From Rhodoligotrophos defluvii (GTDB lineage: Bacteria; Pseudomonadota; Alphaproteobacteria; Rhizobiales; Im1): 64,000 bases of DNA. Position 1 is the stretch's first letter, and each line of letters begins with the position of its first letter. The stretch is taken from positions 734,267-798,266 of the forward strand of contig NZ_SZZM01000002.1 in the NCBI RefSeq assembly GCF_005281615.1. The letters run 5' to 3'. Positions 8,755 through 15,161 of the stretch are shown one piece after another. The notes under the pieces were generated by a model. That model was not told the origin of the DNA, did no database searches, and worked only from the letters and a program-made list of their open reading frames with translations. The position numbers and the translations under genes are program-made.

Positions 8755-8864
8755 CGCCTGCCCTCCTCGTTTTTCGCTGCCGCCGCTGCCTTGATCCTGG
8801 CCAGAACCTCGGCGAGGCGCGCTGCGAGCCGCTCGCGGCCGGCTATACGCAGTTCGATCTTCAT
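8751..8864 (-). CDS. Small 37-residue ORF between head-closure and tail-terminator genes
   Basis: From ATG at 8864 to TGA at 8751-8753 the minus strand encodes 37 residues starting MKIELRIAGRERLAARL and ending KNEEGRR. Both ends use ATGA overlaps: its ATG overlaps the stop of the orfg7-type gene and its stop overlaps the ATG of the orfg8-type gene. That perfect nesting argues for real translation. The peptide is charged and predicted helical, with an Ala/Arg/Leu pattern. Its start resembles the N-terminus of HK97 gp10-type tail-completion proteins, which occupy this slot in many phages, so it may be a remnant of one. RcGTA has no recognised gene here. Confidence 0.6.
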   Translation of the reverse strand: MKIELRIAGRERLAARLAEVLARIKAAAAAKNEEGRR

Positions 8865-9187
8865 GGGGTGAGCCTTTCCCGCACGAGACAGGTGAGGTGT
8901 CGCCGCCGCTCGGCATCATCCCGCACGCTGTCGATTTCAAAGATCCTGGTGCCGGCGATCAACCGCATGTCGGTGGACACGTCGTCCCGGTAGCGGATGG
9001 TGATCCGGTGCGTCACTGCCGCCGAGATCTTCTCCGCCTTCACGCCGTTCTCGAAGCGCACCGGTTCCACCGCCGCCCAGACCGCTGCCACCGGCTGCCA
9101 AGTCACCTCGGCGCCGCCGGTACCGTCGCTCACGCGGACGGGCCGCTCCAGCCTGAGCCGATGGCGCAGCTTGCCGATGCGGGTCAC
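8861..9187 (-). CDS. Phage head-closure/head-tail adaptor (orfg7 type)
   Basis: A 108-residue protein starting MTRIGKLRHRLRLERPV with the pattern GGAEVTWQPVAAVWAAVEP, characteristic of the SPP1 gp16-like head-tail adaptor family. C-terminal ITIRYRDDVSTDMRLIAGTRIFEI completes the beta-barrel fold. It closes the portal-connector channel after packaging. It is four-base coupled both to the connector gene before it (9184-9187) and to the small ORF after it (8861-8864). Confidence 0.9.
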   Translation of the reverse strand: MTRIGKLRHRLRLERPVRVSDGTGGAEVTWQPVAAVWAAVEPVRFENGVKAEKISAAVTHRITIRYRDDVSTDMRLIAGTRIFEIDSVRDDAERRRHLTCLVRERLTP

Positions 9188-9759
9188 AGCGCCAGCACCC
9201 GGTACGGGGCGATCAGCGCCTTGATCATGGCCGGCAGCTCGAAGGGCTGGTCGCCGAGGCCCACCGGCTCGCGGTTCTCGTACCAGTGGGCGACGAGCTG
9301 CAGGATCGCCTGGCGCAGGGTCGCGGGCACCGTTTCCGGCTCGTCACCATAGCCGGCGGTAACCTCGATTTCGATGCCGCGGAAGGCCCGTTCCGGGCGC
9401 GGCCATTGTTTGCCGGTGCGCGGCTTCAGCCGAGGCAACACGCCCGTATCGGCCACATAGATCGCGGGGTCGACGAGCTCGGGTTCGCCGTCGTCGCCGT
9501 AGACGAGGACCCGGTCGACCGTCTGAACCGGCCGGATGGGCAGCGTGATGATGCCGTCCTTGGGCCAGTCGTCCAGGAACACCGACCAGCCCTGGGTGAT
9601 GAATATACGCCGGGTGGCGATTTCCAGGTGGATGCGGGCAGAGGTGATCAGCGCGGCAATCAGCTCGTCCTCGAACGCGCCATCCACGCGGAGATGGCCA
9701 CGCGCTTGCTCGAGGCTCACCGGTTCGACCGCCGGCGGTGAATTGGGAACCGACATCAT
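9184..9759 (-). CDS. Head-tail connector, gp6-like (orfg6 type)
   Basis: 191 residues from the double ATG at 9759/9756, preceded on the minus strand by a good SD, CGGAGACGACCC. The longer open frame upstream lacks such a site and was not used. The segment SLEQARGHLRVDGAFEDELIAALITSARIHLE is cut here to its idea: the conserved SLEQARxHLR start of HK97 gp6-like connectors, then ATRRIF and a C-terminal ILQLVAHWYENRE, which is diagnostic. The connector ring joins the portal to the tail. It lies 109 bp after the capsid gene. Confidence 0.88.
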   Translation of the reverse strand: MMSVPNSPPAVEPVSLEQARGHLRVDGAFEDELIAALITSARIHLEIATRRIFITQGWSVFLDDWPKDGIITLPIRPVQTVDRVLVYGDDGEPELVDPAIYVADTGVLPRLKPRTGKQWPRPERAFRGIEIEVTAGYGDEPETVPATLRQAILQLVAHWYENREPVGLGDQPFELPAMIKALIAPYRVLAL

Positions 9760-9868
9760 GGGTCGTCTCCGACAACGTGCTCTCAAATTCATGGAGGGGG
9801 CGCGGCAAACGGTCTCCCGCTGGCCGCGCCCCACATTCGGCACGCCCCTGTCGAGGGGGAGGCGGGGA

Positions 9869-11143
9869 TCAGGACGTGCCGAATTTGATGAGCTTGATCG
9901 CGTCGAAATCCTGCACGCCGCCGCCGACCCGCTTGGTCGTGTAGAACAGCACGTAGGGCTTCGCCGAATAGGGATCGCGCAGCACCCGTAGCCCCAACCG
10001 GTCGACGATCAGGTAGCCGCGGCGGAAGTCGCCGAAGCCTACGGAGAAGCTGTCCGTGGCCATGTCGGGCATCGCCTCCGCCTCCGCGACGGGGAAGCCG
10101 AGCAGGCTTGCCGGGGTGCCCGCCTGCAGGGCGGGCTGCCAGATATAGTTGCCGTCCAGATCCTTGATCTTGCGGATCGCCGCCTGAGTCTTGCGGTTCA
10201 TGACCCAGTGGGCATTCTGCCGGTAGCCCGCCTTGAGGGCATAGACCAGGTCGACCAGCACGTCGGCCGGATCGGTGCCGGCGAAATCGCCCGCGGCGCC
10301 GGTGGCGAGATAGCCGAGATTGCCCCAGCTCCATCCGCCATTCGCGACCTTGGCATAATCCAGGAAGCCCCTCGGCTTGTTGCTGCCGTCGCCGGTCACG
10401 AAGGCCGTTCCTTCCTGCTCGGCGAACACGGTGCGCACTTCCTCGGCGATCCACTGGTCGATATTGACGGCTGAGTCATCGAGCAGGGTCTGGGTTGCCG
10501 CCGGCATCGCATAGAGCTCCATGGTGGGGAATTCGAGCGAGGCGAGCGTGGGCGAGGTGGTCTGGTTGCGGGTGCCGGTCTCGGCCACCCAGCCCGCGGC
10601 GGCGCCGGTCGTCACGAAGGGCTTCTTGTAAAGCGCGCCGGAGACTTGCCGCACGCTGGCGATGGCGCGGATCGGCGAGATCTCGGCCATGAGCCGGCCG
10701 ATCTCGGTCTCGGTCTCCTCGGGCACGAGATAGCCGCCATCCGGCCCTGAACCGACCGAGAGCGCCTTCGCCTCCAGCCCGGCGAGGCCGGTGGTCTCGC
10801 CCTTCCGGACATAGGCGTGGAAGGCGGCCTTGTGCTCCGCCGCGCGGGCGTCAGGCAGGCCGTCCTCCGCAGTGCTCGCGCCCAGGCGTGGCCGGGCGGC
10901 CTTGAGCACCAGCTCGTCCAGCCGCTGCTTCTGCTCGTCCAGCGCGCCGTTGATCCGCTGCACCTTCTCGCTGGTCACGGCGTCGGCCGTCATGCGCCGC
11001 TCCAGTTGCGCGAGGCGTTCGTCATTGGCCTCCTTGAAGCTCTCGAAGGCCTGCATGAAGCCGTTGAAAGCGGCCGCGATATCCGCCGATGGCGGTATGG
11101 CGACCTTGGTCTCGAACGGTCCGTGGTCCAGATCTCGCATCAT
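9869..11143 (-). CDS. Major capsid protein, HK97 fold (orfg5 type)
   Basis: 424 residues. Residues about 25-85 form the charged coiled-coil scaffold (delta) domain, with EANDERLAQLERR and INGALDEQKQRLDELVLKAA. It is probably removed by the operon's prohead protease near residue 100-125. The mature part has the HK97 phage-capsid signatures GGYLVPEETETEI, TLDDSAVNIDQWIAEEV and GDGSNKPRGFL, and the C-terminal VGFGDFRRGYLIVDR. It follows the protease gene, the usual order. A 109-bp gap after the gene may allow extra control of capsid levels. Confidence 0.93.
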   Translation of the reverse strand: MMRDLDHGPFETKVAIPPSADIAAAFNGFMQAFESFKEANDERLAQLERRMTADAVTSEKVQRINGALDEQKQRLDELVLKAARPRLGASTAEDGLPDARAAEHKAAFHAYVRKGETTGLAGLEAKALSVGSGPDGGYLVPEETETEIGRLMAEISPIRAIASVRQVSGALYKKPFVTTGAAAGWVAETGTRNQTTSPTLASLEFPTMELYAMPAATQTLLDDSAVNIDQWIAEEVRTVFAEQEGTAFVTGDGSNKPRGFLDYAKVANGGWSWGNLGYLATGAAGDFAGTDPADVLVDLVYALKAGYRQNAHWVMNRKTQAAIRKIKDLDGNYIWQPALQAGTPASLLGFPVAEAEAMPDMATDSFSVGFGDFRRGYLIVDRLGLRVLRDPYSAKPYVLFYTTKRVGGGVQDFDAIKLIKFGTS

Positions 11144-11166
11144 GGTTGTCCTCGCTTGGCAGATGA

Positions 11167-11664
11167 TCAGGTCAGGAAGGATCGGGCCGCGGCGCGGATG
11201 GCCGCCGCGGTGGTCATGGGAAGCGGCACTGGAGCAGGCTGCCGCTGCCCCATGATCCGGGCCTCGCTCAGCAGCGGAAAGGTGACGATCGAGATCTCCC
11301 AGAGATCCACCGCCCTCAGCAGCCGCAACCCGGTCGCGCGGTCGCGGGCGGCGCGCACCGTGCGGAAGCCGATGGACAGGCCGTCGAGCGCGCCGAGGCG
11401 GATCAGCCGGGCAATGTCCTCCGCCCGCGCGACGCCCGCCGCCAGCATGCCGCTCGCTTTCAGCCCATGGCGGTCCTCGCGGATATCGGTCCAGATGCCG
11501 ATGGGCTGCGCCGGGTCGTGCTGGAACAGCATCTTCACCGCGGCCGGCGGCCGGCGGGCGAGGCTTGCGGCGAAGGCGCCGGCCATCACCACGTCGCCGG
11601 CGCTGTCCGGGCGGCCGAACAGGCTCGCATAGCCCTCGACGCGAAGCGAGGCTTCGAAATTCAT
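11167..11664 (-). CDS. Prohead protease, HK97 family (orfg4 type)
   Basis: 165 residues from the ATG at 11664, which is preceded on the minus strand by an AGGAC SD at suitable spacing. The frame is open further upstream but homologues start here (MNFEASLRVEGYASLFG). The U35-type catalytic residues are visible: His in MLFQHDPAQPIG (about H49) and Ser in ALDGLSIGFRT (about S97). The enzyme matures the capsid by cutting the scaffold domain. It sits between portal and capsid genes, as in GTAs and HK97. Confidence 0.9.
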   Translation of the reverse strand: MNFEASLRVEGYASLFGRPDSAGDVVMAGAFAASLARRPPAAVKMLFQHDPAQPIGIWTDIREDRHGLKASGMLAAGVARAEDIARLIRLGALDGLSIGFRTVRAARDRATGLRLLRAVDLWEISIVTFPLLSEARIMGQRQPAPVPLPMTTAAAIRAAARSFLT

Positions 11665-11731
11665 GGATGATGTCCTGTGGAAAATCGAAGAGGGGGCCTG
11701 CCCAGAAGCTGGCAGCACCGACCGCCCGCGG

Positions 11732-12940
11732 TTATTCGGACGGCCTGCTCGCCTGGCGCGGCCCATAGCCGACAGCGGCCCGCTTCTCGTCGTCCGAAAG
11801 GAACGTCGCGGCGTTGATGCGCGACCACAGCGCCTCGCGCTCGGTGGCCAGCGCCTCGATCTGGTCGGCATCGTACCAGAGCCGCAGGTCCTCGCCGAAG
11901 CTGGGCGCCAGCCACTGGCTCAAGGCCCGTGCCGTACGCCCCACCAGGGGCAGCACCGTCTGGCGCCAGAAGGTGCGGTTCGCCTCGGCGTAGTTGGCGA
12001 AGGTGTTGTCGCCGGGAATGGCCAGCAGCATCGGCGGCACGCCGAAGGCCAGCGCGATCTCGCGGGCAGCCGTGTTCTTGGCCTCGATGAAGTCCATGTC
12101 GCGCGGGCTCAGGCTCATGCTCTTCCAGTCGAGCCCGCCTTCCAGCACCAGGGGCCGTCCGGCATTGGCCGTGCCCTGGAATGAGGTCTCCAGCTCCTGC
12201 TTCAGCCTAGCGAACTGCTCTTCCGAAAGGTTGCCGGCGCCGTCCTGGCCGGCATAGACGAGCGCGCCGGAAGGGCGCGCCGCGTTGTCCAGCAGGCTCT
12301 TGTTCCAGGCGCCCGCGGCGGTATGCACGTCCACGCTGTGCGCGGCCGCCTCGAACGGGCTCAGGCCGTAGTGCTCGTTGGTGGGATTGAACAGCTTCAG
12401 GTGCAGGATCGGCTTCTGTCCGCGCGCCGGCTGGGTGAAGCGGACAGTCTGCCCGTCCACCGTATAGGCATAAGCTTCGGGCCAGCCGTCGCTGCCGGGA
12501 ATGACCCGCATGCGGTCCGGCCGCAGCACGTGCAGCTCGCGCGGGCGGCCGCCGACGGCGACCACCTCGAGATAGCTGTTGCCGGCGGTCTGCAGGTAGC
12601 CGTAGAAGGCTTCGAACAGGTCGGCACCGCTGCTGACCGGATTGGGGCTCGTCAGCAAGTCGAGCAGCGGATGGCGGTTGACCTCGGCGTTTCCGTCGTA
12701 GAGCAGCCAGGGCACGGCGGCCGCGGCTTCGGCGATCATCCTCACGCAGCGATAGCCCACCGCGTTATGCGCATAGCCTTCGCGCGCGAGGCTCGCATAA
12801 TTCCGGGGGGTCCATACCGGCTGCCCCTGCATGTGCAGGGCGATGAGCGGACCCGTCGCGCTGCGCTTTTCCTCGGGCGCGGTCGCTGCCGGTGAAACCG
12901 GCCTGGTGGCCCGCCACTTCAATCGTTCCAGGATGCCCAT
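11732..12940 (-). CDS. Phage portal protein, HK97 family (orfg3 type)
   Basis: 402 residues from the ATG at 12940 (MGILERLKWRATRPVSP). A TTG at 12964 would add eight residues and overlap the terminase stop, but the ATG has a strong AGGGG SD five bases upstream. Family landmarks: NAVGYRCVRMIAEAAAAVPW, the segment DLFEAFYGYLQTAGNSYLEV and IALAFGVPPMLLAIPGDNTF. The dodecameric portal forms the DNA entry channel and docks the terminase. A gap of 67 bp separates it from the protease gene; RcGTA has a small orfg3.5 here that is not recognisable in this window. Confidence 0.92.
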   Translation of the reverse strand: MGILERLKWRATRPVSPAATAPEEKRSATGPLIALHMQGQPVWTPRNYASLAREGYAHNAVGYRCVRMIAEAAAAVPWLLYDGNAEVNRHPLLDLLTSPNPVSSGADLFEAFYGYLQTAGNSYLEVVAVGGRPRELHVLRPDRMRVIPGSDGWPEAYAYTVDGQTVRFTQPARGQKPILHLKLFNPTNEHYGLSPFEAAAHSVDVHTAAGAWNKSLLDNAARPSGALVYAGQDGAGNLSEEQFARLKQELETSFQGTANAGRPLVLEGGLDWKSMSLSPRDMDFIEAKNTAAREIALAFGVPPMLLAIPGDNTFANYAEANRTFWRQTVLPLVGRTARALSQWLAPSFGEDLRLWYDADQIEALATEREALWSRINAATFLSDDEKRAAVGYGPRQASRPSE

Positions 12941-12960
12941 GCTGTCCCCTGCTGAATTGA

Positions 12961-14367
12961 TCAAACCGCGCGGATGCGCGGCGCCCGCTGGCGGCCGAGC
13001 ATCAGGTCGGTGAAGGCCCAGACCAGGGCGTCCGCCCGGTCGGGGCTGCGCCCGGCGCTCGCCACCAACTGCGCGAAGCTCACCAGCTCGTCCTCGAGCT
13101 CGGGAAAGGTCCCCACATGCGATATCCGCCCCTGCTCGTAGAGCGCTGCGACCGGTTCCGCGCGAACCTGCTTGCCCCGGCTCGCCCGCACCGCGCGAAA
13201 CGGGATCGCCGGGTCCACCTCGCGCAATACCGCTTCGACCATGTCGCCCCCTTGATTGACTTCCGCCACCAACCGGTCCGCCTCGAACGAGTGCAACAGC
13301 TCGATGGCGCGCTTTGCCCAGCGGCCGGGTGCTGCGCCGTCCAGCGAGCCGTCGTGCAGAACGTAGCCGCGCCCGTCGCCGCCGATCCCGGCGCAGACGA
13401 TGCCGCAGGCATTGGCCCTGGCCGAGCCGGTGGCCGGCGGGTCGACGGCGACAACGACCCGGACCAGGTCCGGGGCTGCGGCCAGCCGTCCCGCCTCGAT
13501 GTCGGCGCGTTTGAACAGCGCGTCGGGATCATCCTCGATCAGCTCGCCGTCGAGCTCCTGGCGGCCGAGCCTGGTGCCGCCGTATTTTCCTTCGACCGCC
13601 GCGATGAAGGTGGGCGCCAGGTTGGCCGCGTTGTCCCGGGTCCTGGCGCGGGAGACCCGCGTGCCCGCATCCGCCAGCAGCCGCTTGAGCAGCGGCACCG
13701 GCTTCGGTGTGGTGGTGGCCACGATCCGGGGTCTCGCGCCCAGGCGCAGGCCGAACTGCAGCATGTCCCAGGTCTCTTCGGCATTGCGCCACTTGGCGAT
13801 CTCGTCGCACCAGGCCACCTCGAATTGCGGGCCGCGCAGGGCGTCCGGCTCCTCGGCCGAGAAGAGCTGCGCGATGGCGCCGTTGGCCCAGGTGATCGTG
13901 CGCTTGGAAGGCTCGTAGTCCGGGCGGCTCCGGCGATCGTGGACGGCAAGCAGCCCGGAGTCTCCCTCGACCATCACCGCGCGCACGTCGTTCAGGGTCT
14001 GGCCCACCAGGGCGATCCGGCGCACCGGCGCGCAGCAGAAGCATAGATCCCCCCGCGCTTGCGCCTTGATCCATTCCGCGCCCGTTCGGGTCTTGCCGGC
14101 GCCGCGGCCGCCCATCAGCAGCCACACGGTCCAGGTCTCGTCGAAATCCGTAAGATCCGGCGGAAGTTGATCCTTGCGGGCGCGCAGCGCCCAGTCCCTC
14201 TGCATCTCCGTGAGTTCGCCCAGCCCAAGCCGGCCGAGCCGGGCCAGTCGCTCAGAGGGGGCCAAGGAGGCCCAACCGTTCCGCAAGCTCCGCGCGCAGG
14301 ATATGTAGTACCTTCTCGTCTCGTTCAGGGTTCGGCTCCTCCGGCTTGCCTCCCCCCTTGAGTTCAA
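12961..14367 (-). CDS. Terminase large subunit (orfg2 type)
   Basis: Packaging ATPase/nuclease. Walker A GGRGAGKT lies at residues 86-93 of the longest frame, with Walker B-like FEVAWCDEIAKW near 185-192. The RNase-H-like nuclease domain starts around VVVAVDPPATGS (residue 300) and ends with DRADALVWAFTDLMLG. The ATG at 14367 would overlap the small terminase gene by 116 bp. A TTG at 14265, 14 bp before the small-subunit stop, gives a family-like start (LAPSERLARL) and may be the true one, so the first 34 residues are uncertain. The stop overlaps a possible TTG start of the portal gene. Confidence 0.9.
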   Translation of the reverse strand: MNSRGEASRRSRTLNETRRYYISCARSLRNGWASLAPSERLARLGRLGLGELTEMQRDWALRARKDQLPPDLTDFDETWTVWLLMGGRGAGKTRTGAEWIKAQARGDLCFCCAPVRRIALVGQTLNDVRAVMVEGDSGLLAVHDRRSRPDYEPSKRTITWANGAIAQLFSAEEPDALRGPQFEVAWCDEIAKWRNAEETWDMLQFGLRLGARPRIVATTTPKPVPLLKRLLADAGTRVSRARTRDNAANLAPTFIAAVEGKYGGTRLGRQELDGELIEDDPDALFKRADIEAGRLAAAPDLVRVVVAVDPPATGSARANACGIVCAGIGGDGRGYVLHDGSLDGAAPGRWAKRAIELLHSFEADRLVAEVNQGGDMVEAVLREVDPAIPFRAVRASRGKQVRAEPVAALYEQGRISHVGTFPELEDELVSFAQLVASAGRSPDRADALVWAFTDLMLGRQRAPRIRAV

Positions 14368-14761
14368 GGTCGATCAGCTTGTCGATGGCGTTCACGATGG
14401 TGGCCATGGCGCGCGCCGACCGCTCGCTCAACGCGCTGTCGTTCGGATGTCGGTCGTTTATGGCCGCAAGCTGCTCGAGCTGGTTGGTCAGCACCTCCAG
14501 CATGCGGGCCCGGATCTGCGGCACGGTCATTGCCTTGCGGCGGTTCCGCTTGACTGGCGCGCCCGGCGTGATCGGCGCCGGCGGCGGCCCGCTCCCGCGG
14601 CGCCGTGCCGGCATCCGCCCCGGCCAAGCCTCGCGCACGGCGCGGTGGTAGAGCGAGGAGACGGATATGCCGAACCGGTGGGCGAGCGCCTCGACCGGTT
14701 CCTTGTTGGCCTCGTAGGCAGCCCTGAGCGCCGCCCAGTCTACCTTGACCGAACTGGCCAT
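14252..14761 (-). CDS. Terminase small subunit-like, with HTH (orfg1 type)
   Basis: 169 residues from the ATG at 14761 (MASSVKVDWAALRAAYEAN). Residues about 20-45, VEALAHRFGISVSSLYHRAV, read as a helix-turn-helix like those that recognise pac/cos sites in phage small terminases. The middle is basic with Pro (APVKRNRRKAMTVPQIR), followed by an oligomerisation-type helix (MLEVLTNQLEQLAAINDRH) and a C-terminal tail. As first gene of the cluster, directly before the large subunit, it fills the orfg1/TerS position. Function is inferred from position and domain pattern; the family is weakly conserved. Confidence 0.8.
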   Translation of the reverse strand: MASSVKVDWAALRAAYEANKEPVEALAHRFGISVSSLYHRAVREAWPGRMPARRRGSGPPPAPITPGAPVKRNRRKAMTVPQIRARMLEVLTNQLEQLAAINDRHPNDSALSERSARAMATIVNAIDKLIDLELKGGGKPEEPNPERDEKVLHILRAELAERLGLLGPL

Positions 14762-15161
14762 CGCTGGTCGTCCTCGACGGATATGGGGCTGTGTCTGGAG
14801 GCTGTCGCAATCGCGACGGCGGCGCTCACGGAATGACCGGTGCCGGGCAAATGCAGGAACGATCACCAACGCGAATGCCGCGTCGGCCTTTCCCTCGCCC
14901 GCAGTGATCGGATTATGGCAAATTTTACACAAACAGCGGCGCGCTGTCAATAGAAATTTACGAACAGCGTGAGTTTATGTTGCCATGGCGTGATCGTGAG
15001 CAAAACTGCAAGAGCTGTGCGGATCCGATTGACGTCCCTCGCGTTTTTCGGACCAGCGTCTTGGTTATGTATTCTTTAGCCGGGTTGTCGTATATTGCCG
15101 CAATTGGCGCTTATCTCAGGCAAGCGACCGCGCTTGGGTTGCCCGCGAAGCGGACGGCCGG
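14762..15161. promoter_or_regulatory. Divergent intergenic region: GTA operon promoter side and PBP1A
   Basis: About 400 bp without a convincing gene lie between the GTA terS (leftward) and the PBP1A gene (rightward). It must hold both promoters. It contains an inverted repeat ACAGCG-GCG-CGCTGT at 14933-14947 in an AT-richer patch (AATTTTACACAAACAG before it and AATAGAAATTTACG after it), and AACAGCG occurs again at 14963-14969. These are candidates for a regulator site controlling the GTA operon. An 87-codon frame at 14977-15240 has no protein-like features and was rejected. No clear -35/-10 pair could be assigned. Confidence 0.5.

Larger units (their letters stand above)
289..14761 (-). mobile_element. 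Gene transfer agent (RcGTA-like) structural cluster
   Basis: Sixteen recognisable consecutive minus-strand genes follow the orfg1 to orfg15 order of the Rhodobacter capsulatus GTA: TerS, TerL, portal, protease, capsid, connector, head closure, tail terminator, major tail protein, two chaperone-like proteins, short tape measure, three baseplate-type proteins including an NlpC/P60 hydrolase, and the 1500-residue TIM-barrel host-contact protein. All are intact, and many overlap by four bases. No integrase, repressor, replication or holin gene is present and both flanks are ordinary chromosomal genes. This is the expected picture of a domesticated phage-like particle operon. No equivalent of orfg3.5 was recognised between portal and protease. 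Whether it produces particles cannot be seen. Confidence 0.85.

Noticed and set aside
289-14761. Ordinary active prophage
   Set aside because: No integrase, repressor, replication, lysis or tail-fibre genes and no att repeats were seen, while gene order is that of GTAs. Not fully excluded beyond the left edge.
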